From Dicaeum eximium (lineage: Eukaryota > Chordata > Aves > Passeriformes > Dicaeidae): DNA of 64,000 bases. The position numbers were made by a program, and so were the translations under genes. The DNA lies in assembly GCA_013396995.1 (NCBI GenBank), contig VWZP01001599.1, forward strand, positions 448,206 to 512,205, read 5' to 3'. Below the pieces are notes generated by a model. That model did no database searches, had not been told where the DNA came from, and saw nothing but the letters and a program-made list of their open reading frames with translations. Positions 26,215 through 37,078 of the stretch are shown here, piece after piece (the first letter of the stretch is position 1; each line of letters begins with the position of its first letter).

Positions 26215-27131
26215 ATGGCTGAGATAGGTACTCAAACAACAACTACAGTAATTGCCCCAGTAGTGGTAAAGAAATGGATAAGACAAGCTACAGGTCCACA
26301 TAATTGATTAGAAAGGGAGGAAGAAGAAGCAGGAGAATCAGGATAGGAGAGGTCAAAGTTGGTCCTTCAACAAATAAATTGAAAGGAGTGAGAAAAATCA
26401 AACAGAACACCAAAGTTATGCAGTCCCTGACCTCATCAGAACTTTGAGACTTGCGAAAAGGTTACAGCCTCCAGCCAGGTGAGTGCATTTCTGCCTGGCT
26501 GCTTCAGTGCTGGATAATGGCACAGACAGTCAGCAATTAGAAGGTCATGAAGCCAAACCGCTGAGATCCCTTGCTAGAAACTGAGAAATTGAAAGAGGAA
26601 TTGAAAAAGAAGAAGCAATTTGTAGTTTTCGGCGACAGCCCCTCTCAAGTGTGAGGGCAAAATTTCCATTTACGGAAGATCTTGTGAACTTCCTAGGCAA
26701 GTGAACCATTGCAAATGAAGGTGTCCACTAGTTGAGTGTATTAGCAGTGCTGACAGTCATCTATAGTAAACTAAAAAGTGATAACACCCCTAAAGATCCA
26801 GAGGATGTCTGTTGCTCAACGGTCATGTGGAGGAAGGTGATTCAAAATGCCCCTGCATCACATTCCAGCAGCTTGGTAGCAAATGGAAATAGGTACACCA
26901 GCTGTAAAGGTAGCATCCTCCTGGCTCCAAAACGTAGAAGAAACTCTGTGTACTTCCACATTCCTATGGGCCAGCCCTCAGCTCTCAGGGGCAGCTCAAG
27001 AAATGGGTCCTCTCTTGCCCCAGTCAGAGGGAAAAGAAGCCCCAGGCAAATGTCATGTGGCACACTTTGATCCTGGTGAGGGGACACCTGGGCTGGCATC
27101 AAAAAGATCAGACAGTGAATACTCTGACTAG
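26215..27131 (+). pseudogene. ERVL-type gag pseudogene
   Basis: The region starts at an ATG in the context CACTATGGCTGAG and ends in a well-preserved C-terminal frame that closes with acidic and serine residues (SDSEYSD) before TAG at 27129-27131. Between these points the reading frame is broken by several stops and length changes, so only pieces are open (for example 26883-27131 and, in another frame, 26732-27070). A Gag polyprotein would form the particle core; this copy cannot. The 129-codon frame on the opposite strand at 26842-27231 is a shadow. The family assignment is by recognition and a profile search would settle it. Confidence 0.65.
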
Positions 27132-27675
27132 GAACAGGAACAGAGGGTGCCTGCCTTTGGCCAGGAGAAAGAAAGAGATGACTGGGCATACTGGACAGTG
27201 TGGAATTTATTGCCTGGCACATAAGATCCACATAAGTGTAAAGCTTTAGTAGCTACTGGTACACAGTGCACACTGATGCCACCAAGACACAGGGGTGCAG
27301 AATACTTCTGGATCTCTGGAGGCACAGAGAGATGCCAAGAGTTGTCTGTATTAAAGGCTGAGGTGAGTTTTAACACGAGATGAGGGAAGAGCGTAGAGGC
27401 CCCTTGTAGCCTTGGAACAGAGTAGCTCAGGAGAGGGCACTTCAGGGATCCAAATGGGTATCAATGAGCTTTTGTTGTAGCTACTCTGAATACAGAGATC
27501 AGTTACCCACTCTGCCTGGCCTCTCCTGAATGAGTTCTCTTAATTGTAGCACTGCTGCAGGTTGAAGACCAAGTGCCAATACTTGTCCAGACAGTGCACC
27601 AGCAGCAACATTGCACCAACCAAAACTCTGTAGCTCCCATGCATGAACTAATTCATCGACTGGAGAGCCAAGGAG
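27132..27675 (+). pseudogene. ERVL-type protease and pre-RT pseudogene fragment
   Basis: Downstream of the gag stop the sequence matches the protease region. At 27240-27263 the frame reads lysine-alanine-leucine-valine-alanine-threonine-glycine-threonine. The aspartate expected before Thr-Gly in an aspartic protease active site is alanine (GCT at 27252-27254), so the enzyme would be dead even without the frame breaks. The remainder covers the protease tail and the segment leading to reverse transcriptase, stopping before any RT catalytic motif. It is truncated by the junction with CR1. Confidence 0.65.
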
Positions 27676-27825
27676 AGAGCCACTCCTCATATGACCCACT
27701 CTAGACACTTCATCAGCCTCTTTGTCCTTCTCTGGACAAGCTCCAGTCCCCCAATGTCTTCCCTGTAGTGACGGGCCCAAAACTGGGCACAGGACTTCAG
27801 GCATGGCCTCACCAGTGAATTCATC
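27676..27825 (-). mobile_element. CR1 LINE fragment (antisense) abutting the ERV
   Basis: The phrases CACTTCATCAGCCTCTTTGT, CTCTGGACAAGCTCCAGTC, AAAACTGGGCACAGGACTTC and GGCATGGCCTCACCAG are the reverse complement of the CR1 3' untranslated and terminal coding region. Neither the 3' tail nor upstream coding sequence is present. It begins where the ERVL interior ends, so a deletion or recombination joined the two, or the ERV had inserted into this CR1. Confidence 0.8.
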
Positions 27826-30800
27826 TAGTTACATTAAGTAAGATAAATTTATAAACTAATAAAAGGCTAAATTCAGTACATATTTGTAAGAAATTCTTAC
27901 ATTTCTTACTAGAGGTTACTATTTTTCTAATTGTCTTATCTTTGCTTCAGCAATTTCTTATTTATGTCATGTGTAGAGTTTTAAACAATTTTGTTTCATT
28001 AAGATAAGAAGACATTTTATATGACTCCTAAAGTCCTCCTTATTTGTGTAGCTAAGACGATTTTTTTTGGTCCTAGGCAAGACTGTCATGTTTAAAGTAA
28101 GTGACAAGGTTGTTTGTTTGTCATGAAATAGTAAAGATCTGTGTTTTCTTCTCTGTGCAAAACAGTTCCCATAAGACATTTTGCAGGTTTTCATTTAAAA
28201 TAGCAATAGTCATTTTGTTTGTCTCCTTGAAATTTATTAATATTATTTTTTCTCACTGTTCAATAAACAGAATATCCAAAACAATTGGAATATATTAATA
28301 TTAATAAACTGTCAACCTGTAGACATTCCAAAGTAACATTCTGGGAACAAATCACAGACGAAGTAACATCTTGTGAATAAATCATAAATACAGATGTGCA
28401 CACATTTGCACATACCTAGGATTTATTATATACATAAATATATGTATGCATCAGATGTATACACTAAAAACATATTGATTTTAAAAAAAATATTCTTGTC
28501 AAAAAACTATGATGGCAGAAATAAATAATTCTGCCATCTGCTCCTTCTCTTGTTCTTTCTAAATAAAGTGTGACTAGTTACGTTCTAGCAAAAGTAGTAA
28601 AAATGCCAAGAACTAAAATAATTAATTTCTGATGTAAGATTCTTAGAATCTCTGTTACTGGGCCAAATACTACAATTCACTAGCAATTTTTAAAAAATTT
28701 TTAGAAGTGTTTAACTTCTAGAGGTGTTTCAGAGAAACCAGTTCAAAGACTGAGTCCATAGTGCTTTATGTCATCAATTGCAGAGATGTGACAAATCATC
28801 TAATGCCAAGAGTCCTTCTCCTTAATTTAAACTAGGCTTTTATAGGCAGCAGTTTGATGCACAAAGGACATTCTTACTTCATTTTTGAATAATTGATTGA
28901 GTGTGCATTGTGCTTAGTAGCCTTGCCAAAGAACAAACAACTGGGCTTCCTGACCTCTCTGAATACATTCACATCTGACTGCCTGTAAGGTGTTTCCATT
29001 TCCATTTCAGATGCTGCTGCCTATAAACAAGAACATGGGTACATTTCAAGCTACCTACACCTTCCACAGGCCAATCCTTTGAACATGTGTCCTCTCCTGA
29101 CATCCGTACCAAAACAGATGGGATACACTGGGGTTTGGCTGGACCATACACCCTACAGACAGGCTGGATCCACACTTGGACTAGGATTGAGGTCCAATTT
29201 TTGTCCCCCAGAATTCCCTGGGAGTATCTTCAAACCTGTCTCTGATCATGATCCAAGGGTAAGAAGCAAGCCTGAGTGTGGATGAAGGCATGGATCCGTG
29301 CTCAGAATGGAGAGCAGGTATTTCTGCTGTGTGACCTACACTGAGGAGAGCTGCCAGAGGGATTTAATTTTTCCCACAAAGTATGAGACAACCTCATTTA
29401 ACAAGAACAGTGGATACAGGATTTTTATCTTAATAACAAAACTGCATGTACCAGCTCTTCATGTGTCAACTTCTTTTTCACTGGCAATTGCAACAATTAC
29501 AATTCGTTCAACATCTGCAAACGTAACCAGTAACTGCAATTTGTCATCAGAAAGTGACCTGGCTTATGAAATCCAAAGCAAAATGCTCATTAGCACTCAG
29601 TAAATATAGACCACTAAGATGAGTCTCCTTCTGGCACTTCAGAGTGCATGTGTCTAATTCAAGATGATCATGCTCTGCTAAAAAGCCTATAAATACCATA
29701 AAAAAGATGCATACAAAAGTCAAAGGAATAAAACAATATCTCTTGAATGTTAGAAATTATTATATGTATTAAAAGATTTTTTTCTTTATTTACAGTTTAT
29801 TCTCTCCTTAACAAAAAAGCACACGTTATTTAGTTGCATTGAATTAGGAACAATAATATCCATTTTCCATTCTGGTTATAGTTTCTATGAAAAGGGTAAA
29901 TCTCATAATTAGTTCATTCTCTGTCTTCAGAAAGGTAGGACTTTGCTATCACCTGAAGAATCCATTACTCTTTCCTTCACAAATACTTAAATATGTGCTG
30001 AAAATTCTTTAGGAAAAATAGACAGAGCTGCCACCTAAATTTCATATAAAGCCACTACAAATATTAAGACAAATTTAAAAATTATATTTCTATTAGCACT
30101 TTTCTTTGTTTGTTTCTCTTAAAGGTCAACACAATTACTGTGCATAGGGGTATCTGGAGTGCAATTTTGCTAACTCTACTGCCTTTTCCTCTTTCTGGTG
30201 TTCTTCAGCAGGCTCTCTGTCTCCATCATCAGATGTTCTTGCACCAGAGCCAGACAGGAGGTGTTCTTGGCAGTTACATGATCCATATGTCAAGGCATGG
30301 AATATTTTTTTTAAGTGATGGGCTGTGTCTACATACCTTGAAGATCCAATTTTTGTTACTAATCAAGTATTTTGCTGGAGTAAGAGGAAAGCTAAGCAGC
30401 TGACTACATGCTCAGCATGGGGTTTGCTTCCTAATTTTTGTCTCTGCTGTCAGAGGACAATTTTTTTGGATTTTCAGCCAGTTTATTTCTTTGTGCATTT
30501 TGCAAATATTGCCTTTCACTAGTTCCTAATGAGATCCATATGCAAGTCATTTAAAGGGTTATAGCCTCATGGCCACATGTAATTCAAAGCACACTGGCCA
30601 AAGAACCATTCACAGAACATTGATCAGAAATTAGAAATAAACTAAACTGCTTTTCTACATAAAAGCAGTAAATCATTATTGGCTGCTATTCAGCAAATAG
30701 CAGGCTTATATTACTCTTGACAGAGATTGCCTGTCCATCTGGCCACATGGATGCCTGCTGCCTGATTAGTGATTTGATAGGAGTTTTGATTTGCTTACAG

Positions 30801-31428
30801 TAACAGAAAGTGTACAGTTATGCCTCCCCATTTAAAGTTAGAGTGGTCTTCCCAAAACATTTCAGTATTCAGTAATTGTTGGGAATTTGGTTATTGGCTT
30901 GTCTAGGCAGAGCATAGACAAAACTCTACATTTTTTCTTGTTATCTTGCAGATTTCATTCCATTTTTACTAAGGCTTCAACTAATCTTATTTCATAAAAA
31001 GGATATACTAGTAGCTGCTTTTTACTCATGTCAAAATCTAAAATAAAACATTTTTTGTTATTTATAATTTATTTGAAAATCAAATTTATGTGTTCAATAT
31101 CTAGGAAAAACTTTCAATGGATGTTTTATTGCAATGTTTAGAGCTTGAAGCAGAAAAAAAAGCTAGGAGGAAAGGCATTTGTCATCTTAACTCTTTCCTA
31201 GTATACCTGAATGATATTTTTCAAGTAGGAGACATTTTACTTGACACAGTATCTTGAGATATATATTCATATCTCTTCTACTCTGATGCAAGCATTGAGT
31301 CAACACCATAAGATTAAAATGCATGGCAATAATTGGTCTCAGGCTTGCCCCTGATCATCTTGAGGGTTCTGTGAATCAGGATGAATGGCATTATGTAGAC
31401 CAAAGAAAAGAAGCATTGAGTACCACAT

Positions 31429-31453
31429 TGTTTTGTTTTGTTTTGTTTTGTTT
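31429..31453. repeat. (TTTTG)n microsatellite
   Basis: Five uninterrupted GTTTT units form a simple pentanucleotide repeat with no other structure nearby. Confidence 0.9.
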
Positions 31454-32462
31454 AATCCTATTCTGAAATAAAGACTAATAGGAGGGCTACATGCATAAAA
31501 GAGAATTCTTTATTTCATCCCAAGTAGTTTTGGAAAAAGACATTAGCTGGCAAAATTTTGGCCCTTTAGGCTTCTTTATTAACACATACATGCAACTGAA
31601 CAAAATAATTGCCTCAAATAACAGCTTCCCACATTACACTTGGCTTCAATTGGGCTTTCTCACCATGGCACACTAGGTTCCTTTTTTTGAATTGGATGAG
31701 AACAGAGGTCAGTTGCTCTCTCTTTAGGAACGGAGGGACATATTTAATCTCAGCTGTTTCCAGTTGGTACTCCAGTTAGTGTTTCTTCAACCCTTTTTTA
31801 TCTTTCAGAAAATCTATGTTTTCTTTAAATGAAAGGACAGACAAAAGAGCAAAAAAACAAGACCTTTCTTCTTTCATTTCCTTCCAGAAATTGATCCAGT
31901 CAGTGTTCCTCCTAGACTCAATTCAGAGCTAGAAATGACACATAACCTGTATATAAGAAATGTGGCACTTCTGGTATTAGTCCAATTTCTACCCCAGAAC
32001 TGTACAACCTTTTTTCTCAAGATGTATAGGCAAAAGAGCTCCTCTTAGCTGCAGTGAATTTTCCCTCCCTTCTCTGTTTGAAGGAGACAGCTCTTCTGTT
32101 TTCTATAGGTGGTTTCTCTTTATTAATAGTCACTTTGACTTGATATCTAGCAAAAAATGGTAATAGCTTTCAATCCTTTTGATGTCACTTTGCAGGCTGC
32201 AGTTGAACAATTTTATATCAGTGTAAGGCTCAGTTCAGTTGCCCATACATTGGAGCATGTAATGGGGTTCATACAATGAAGATAAAAGAAAAGTCTAGTT
32301 TTCATAACAAATACCAATAGCTACCTCCAAAATAGAAAAAACATCAAGCACATCACCATGATTTTGAAAGAATTTTAAAATTTACAATTTATAAATGTAG
32401 AAACTGAAGCAAACACTTTACTGTGGATAAACAAGAGAAGACAGTGATTTCATTAAAAATTT

Positions 32463-32502
32463 TGTGGTCTCCTACACAGTTCTGTGGTCTCCTACACAGA
32501 TC
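32463..32502. repeat. 20-bp tandem duplication
   Basis: TGTGGTCTCCTACACAG plus three bases is present twice head to tail with only two differences at the unit ends (TTC against ATC). This is a recent-looking local duplication. Confidence 0.85.
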
Positions 32503-33631
32503 CTCAGAGGTTCTTCTAGTTTATTCTCTCTCTCAAGGATAAAAGAAAGGCAGCTTAGCCCTCACTAACATTACTTGGCTCAGTTCTTCTTCAATACATC
32601 CTGAAGCTGATTCCTAGTCAAGCTAGTCTCCTGCTTCTCTGTCCTTTCTGTTGCAAAGCTTTTCTTGTGTAAAATCAAATGTCTCCAGCTGCTCTTTAAG
32701 CCTTTTCACTACATACTCTCTCCCCAGTAAACAAAGAGAGCACTTTCCTCGTTGTTTTTTGTATACTCAGAGTAATTTGCCAAACCTATACTCAGAGTCC
32801 ATTGAAAAACCTCCTATAGTTTTCCCTTTCCTCCTCCATGTAAATTTTTTTCAGCAAAAGACATAAAAGTGTGCATTTCTATTTTGCTGAAATTCTCACA
32901 ATACCAACTGTAAGGCTATCTCTATAACCTGGTTTTGGTGGGTTTAATTGGAAGTATTTCATGGGGTGCCTCCGCTTGGAATGTCTTAGATTGGCTTAAC
33001 TAAATATTTTTCTACTTGTGCTCTTTTCATCTCCTTAAGTATAGACATATCTTCGTGTTGTTATTAATAACCACCCATTTAATTTATAAGAATTGTCCAA
33101 ATGTCAGCTGGAATACTGGAGCACATTGAAGGTTGTTAGACAAGTCATCAGGCACAAGAAAGCCCAAAAGTTAAATATTAAGCAATTCATGGATTTCACA
33201 AAGGCTACTGAAGTCCTAAAAGTGCAGATGCCAAATTCTTTCCCATTATCAGGTCTCAGTCCAAGTTCTAGTTGTATTAAATAAAATAGTTCTCTAATTG
33301 TTTGTGTGAAGTATAAATAGTCCTGTTTGTGAGTCCATTCTGTTGATAGATTTAACTAAGACAGCAACAAATTCCAACTATTTAACATCTATAAAGAAAA
33401 ATCTAGACTTCATGGAAACCACGGGATCAAGACACGGGAAGTTAATTTCTTTGTGGTAATTTTAACAGTAAGATTGAGACTATAGGCAGCTCGTGCACTT
33501 CTGACATCACAAACACTTTTGATGGGTTAATTTTGTATCTGTCACGATAGCTAGTCATTGAGTCTCAGTGTAATTAGAAGTAATGGCTTGGGTCAACAAT
33601 ACTTCTCAGAAACACAGATTTACTTAGTAAG

Positions 33632-33669
33632 ATCTCTTGGTATGTACTTAATATCTCTTGGTATGTACT
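33632..33669. repeat. 21-bp-period tandem duplication
   Basis: ATCTCTTGGTATGTACT occurs at 33632 and again at 33653, separated by TTAAT. It is a local slippage-type duplication with no known function. Confidence 0.8.
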
Positions 33670-34082
33670 GTTTAATCGAGCCATGACTGTAGGAGAAGCT
33701 GAATATTACAGCTGGTGTGCTGGCTGATAAAGACCCCATTACAAAAATTGCTCTAAAGAACTATTTTAAAAATTATTCCTTTCATATTAATTTTTAAGTC
33801 AGGACTGAAACAACATCATTACTTGGCTATTTTGTTGACCCTTTTTTGTGGAAAGCAGAATCAAAAAATAAACTTTTCCTAAAATTACAACAGATACAGA
33901 GGTAGACACAGAGCATTGAAGCATGCAATATGGACATTTCTCCATAAAATGTTTACGTTTCATTGTCCTGTTGTTGGATCCAATTTGTTTATGTTTAAAA
34001 CAGAGGTGGAAGTACATAGAACAAATATTTAGATCTGTAATTTTCAGCTGTAGGTTAATTAGTCAGAATATGGATATAAAAC

Positions 34083-34620
34083 ATAGTATGTGATCATGAT
34101 AAAGCAAATGAAATCCTAGAATGTATGAAGGGAAGTATTACTGCTAGAGATAATGAAGTGTTAGTGCAATTACACGGGGCACTGGTAAGACTTCCTCTGC
34201 AATAATGCACAGACTGTTCTGATAGCCCATGTTTAAGAAAGATTAATTAAACTGCAATAGTTGCAGAGAAGGGCTGCTGAGATGATCAGGGAAAAAAAGA
34301 GCTTATCTTGTAAGAATAGACTAAAATAACTTAATGGAGTCTGATAGGGTATATCATTGCTCTCTATAAATACTTCTGAGGTAGATAAATGCTAAAGAAG
34401 GAGAAAGCTATTTAAACTAAAAGACAAGGTTGACACAAGAACAAATGGGTATAAATGGGAAAACTTAGGCTAGAGGTTAGAAGAAAGAGTGAGGTTCTGG
34501 AAGAACAAATCTTACTAGTCAAAAGTGAGACAGGACAAGTACATAAGACATGTTTCTGTAAGAATAGGAAGGAAGTGGTAGAGATGACTAAGAAAATCCT
34601 TTTTGCTCTCTTCTCAAATC
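34083..34620 (+). mobile_element. Old CR1-like LINE, 3' part (sense)
   Basis: In order the block shows a LEEC-type decayed coding end (GGGCACTGGTAAGACTTCC), the AGGGCTGCTGAGATGATCAGG segment, the GGTATATCATTGCTCTCTATAAATAC segment, the GAACAAATGGGTATAAATGG segment and GGAAGGAAGTGGTAGAG. These are recognisable steps of the terminal coding region and 3' UTR of CR1-type LINEs. Divergence is high and frames are broken, so it is older than the other CR1 copies here. It is one of two sense-strand CR1 copies in the window. Confidence 0.7.
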
Positions 34621-35826
34621 TCACTTGTATGACCACCTGTATCTTCCATATTAAGAACTCAAAAAAAAAAAAAAACCCCAGAATACTGTGCTTTTATTCG
34701 TAAATAATAAAAGACTGTCACTATAGATTAGTTTGGTCATTCAAAATGCAATGTATATCAAACTCCAGATTAATGATACATAGAAAACCTACCAAGTCTG
34801 AAGTCCATGCTTAACTTGACTCTTTACCTCTGCAAAAGCAGACAATAAAATAGGGGCTTTCAAGGGGTGCTCTATCTTAGTGTTTTTATGGAAACAGAAT
34901 TGGGTAACTGGGAATCCTGAGAGCAAAGGAAAGGGAGCCAGAAGCTAGGTCATTTCTTTCCTTCATTTAGGGAAAATTTTGCCAAAAAGCCGACCCTAGC
35001 AAGAGATTTAAAATTCAGTACATCCTGCAAAGACATGTCCAACTCCTTCAGACTTTCTTTTTTGCTATTCTGATTTTATATTGTTTTCAGTCCATTTCCT
35101 TACACCTTACAAAAACATTTTCTTAGATTTCTTCTATATCCAACAATTGCCCTTTTTTTTCCCTACTAATTTATTTACTTTTGGGTTTATGTCCTTTATT
35201 CTTTTCTTTTTTTAACTCCAGAGGAAATTTTGGGACTTGCATTTGCCTTTTTCCCTCTTGTCTGCAAAACAGCTTTTATACCTAAAACAATTTTTTCAGT
35301 CAGATTGTTAATTCCTTCGGATGAGTACAGTCCACTGCTGCAAATGTTGTATTTCCTAAATCAAAGGTGTCCAAGTTTCCCCTGACAATAAAACTTGACA
35401 GGGCTGTAGTTACTTATATGAATTAACAAAATGTTGTGGAGCAGCTCAACTGACATGAAATCAGCCCATTTTTTTTCTCATCTGTTCATTTTCTTCTTTC
35501 TTTGGTCATAAATCTTATGGTACCTTCTGCTGAGATTTCAGAACACACTGTACCTCAAGACCACTGACATGTACAAGTGAGATTCTGGGTATCTGTAAAT
35601 AATCTGGAGCATAAAATTACTTTGTCCTTAAAAAGGGGGTCATGAAAAAAAAAAAACTAAAAAAAAAAGTAATGTGAAGGACCAGTTAGCAGTGCAAACA
35701 AAATAATTTATTTTTTCAGTTACATCCTTTGACAATCACTAATGGAAAATTCTTTCCAGGGTGAAAAGGGTGCTGTTTGTTAGGTTTGCTTTTATGTTCC
35801 AGTTTGTTATCACAGCTATTTGTTGC
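34621..35826. other. Unique AT-rich stretch, no gene recognised
   Basis: The stretch contains A-runs near 34660 and 35645-35668 and nothing else recognisable. Confidence 0.55.
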
Positions 35827-36530
35827 TGTGAGTTGACCTTGACTGGTGACCATGTGCCCACCAAGCTGCTTTATCACTTGCCCTCCATCAACAAGACAGT
35901 GGAGAGATAAAAAAACAACAAAAAGGTTATTGGTTAGGTTCAAGACAAGGAGACTGCATTACCAGTTACCAATACAGGCAAAACAGACTTGACTTGGGGA
36001 AAATTAATTTAATTTATTGGCAATAAAATAGAGTAGCATAATAAGAACAAATCTAAAAACTCCTTAAACCCACATCTCCCTTTTCCCCTTTACTCCACAC
36101 CTTTACTCACAGCTTTGACACTCCTTCCTCCTCATACTTTTTTCTTGCTCCAGCTTGGGATTCCTGCCATGGAATACTGTCATTCATGACTTCCAACAAG
36201 GGTCCTTTCCACAGGTTGCTTTTCTTCATGAACTGTTACAGCATGGGTCCTTTTCACGGGATACAGTTTTTCAGGAATGAAATGCTTATATGTGGGTACC
36301 CCATAGGGTTGCAGGTTCTTACAGAAAACCTGTTTCTGCATGGGTGTCTTTCTTCATGGGCCACAGGTCCTCTCAATATCCTGCTCCAGCATGAGTTTCC
36401 CCTGAGCTGCAGCTTTCTTTCAGAGCTGCTCTGGCATGAAGGCTTCCACAGACTGCAGTGTGAATATGTCTTCCACTTCCATGAGCTGCAGGGGTCAACA
36501 TGTGTCACCACAGGAAATCCAAAAACTATT
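35827..36530 (-). mobile_element. ERV LTR (antisense), same family as the LTR at 57049-58140
   Basis: Read on the plus strand it starts with TGTGAGTTGACC, continues through GGTGACCATGTGCCCACC, a GGCAAAACAGACTTGACTTG segment and an ATTTATTGGCAATAAAATAG segment. It then enters a run of degenerate 40-60-bp units, each centred on C-A-G-C-A-T-G-G-G and a following C-A-C-G/A-GG-G/C (36200-36530). This order is that of a common avian LTR in reverse, and the unit-rich section corresponds to the one in the solo LTR near 57.4 kb. The U3 end is missing: the element stops near 36530 against a CR1 fragment. Open frames here (36186-36551 plus, 36254-36658 minus) are non-genic. Confidence 0.75.
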
Positions 36531-36534
36531 ACAT

Positions 36535-36760
36535 CAGGTCTCTTCCCTTGATCAGCTAGGTGGGTTACCTTGTCATAAAAGGAAATCAAGTCTGACAAGC
36601 AGACCTTTCCCCTTATGAAGCCCTGCTGGTTGTGACCAGTGACTGCATTGTCCTTCATTTGTTTTTCAATACCTCCTAGGATAATCTTCTTGAGGATAAT
36701 CTTCTTTCCTGTGACTCAGTACCATACATACTCTTTTTGATGTATCACTATTCAAGACAT
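36535..36760 (-). mobile_element. CR1 LINE reverse-transcriptase fragment (antisense)
   Basis: On the minus strand the frame contains a stretch reading NQQGFIRGKVCLSDLISFYD, clearly the CR1 reverse-transcriptase segment that precedes the catalytic palm (conserved glycine-phenylalanine, glycine-lysine-cysteine/serine-leucine and asparagine/aspartate-leucine positions). It continues to about HLADQGK. Upstream bases on the minus strand (36660-36760) match the preceding coding segment without an open frame. It ends at the LTR, so LTR insertion or deletion separated it from the rest of the element. Confidence 0.8.
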
Positions 36761-37045
36761 ATCATCAATATTTGGCCTTTTAAAAAATCAATCACCCAAT
36801 TACATCCCTATATTCACATTAAAAGAATACTTTGGAAATAGAAAATTTCTTCAGCCTGCTCATCAGTGCTGGAGTGAAATAGGTCATCTAGCATTTTGTC
36901 CCCAGATATCTTCCATCCCTGTTTTGGTCAAGAATGAGGAAAGCAGTCAGGTCCATGGTTGGCATTCTTTTAAGAGAAGACTTAAATTATATTATTTAAG
37001 TAATATGTAATCTGTCATCCTTAATTAACATGAAATGATCTAAAT

Positions 37046-37078
37046 TAAAAAAAAAAAACAAACAAAACAAAACAAATG
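37046..37078. repeat. A-run grading into (CAAA)n
   Basis: About thirteen A residues are followed by CAAAC/AAAAC units. It resembles the low-complexity tract at 7956 in miniature. Confidence 0.85.

Larger units (their letters stand above)
25915..27675 (+). mobile_element. Decayed ERVL-type provirus interior (leader, gag, protease, edge of RT)
   Basis: The sequence follows the order of a well-known avian ERVL-like provirus: a 5' leader ending near 26210, a gag region from an ATG at 26215 to a stop at 27129-27131, the protease region, and the linker just before reverse transcriptase. Recognition is from similarity to family sequence I know, not from an intact frame. Stops and shifts interrupt gag throughout. 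The left edge is approximate. On the right, similarity ends sharply near 27675 where an antisense CR1 begins; the rest of pol and the 3' LTR are absent. No flanking LTR is recognised on the left either. It is not capable of expression as a virus. Confidence 0.75.
27826..34082. other. Unique AT-rich stretch, no gene recognised
   Basis: More than 6 kb show no recognised TE or exon. A (TTTTG)n run lies at 31429-31453, a 20-bp direct duplication at 32463-32502 and a 21-bp-period duplication at 33632-33669. Frames at 29079-29285 and 29298-29603 (plus) are adjacent and somewhat less AT-biased but carry no motif I recognise. Confidence 0.55.

Noticed and set aside
26842..27231. 129-codon minus-strand frame
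   Set aside because: It is the antisense shadow of the decayed gag region.
36186..36658. 121- and 134-codon open frames on opposite strands
   Set aside because: They cover the antisense LTR repeats and the CR1 fragment. Only the CR1 reverse-transcriptase part of the minus frame has a recognised origin.
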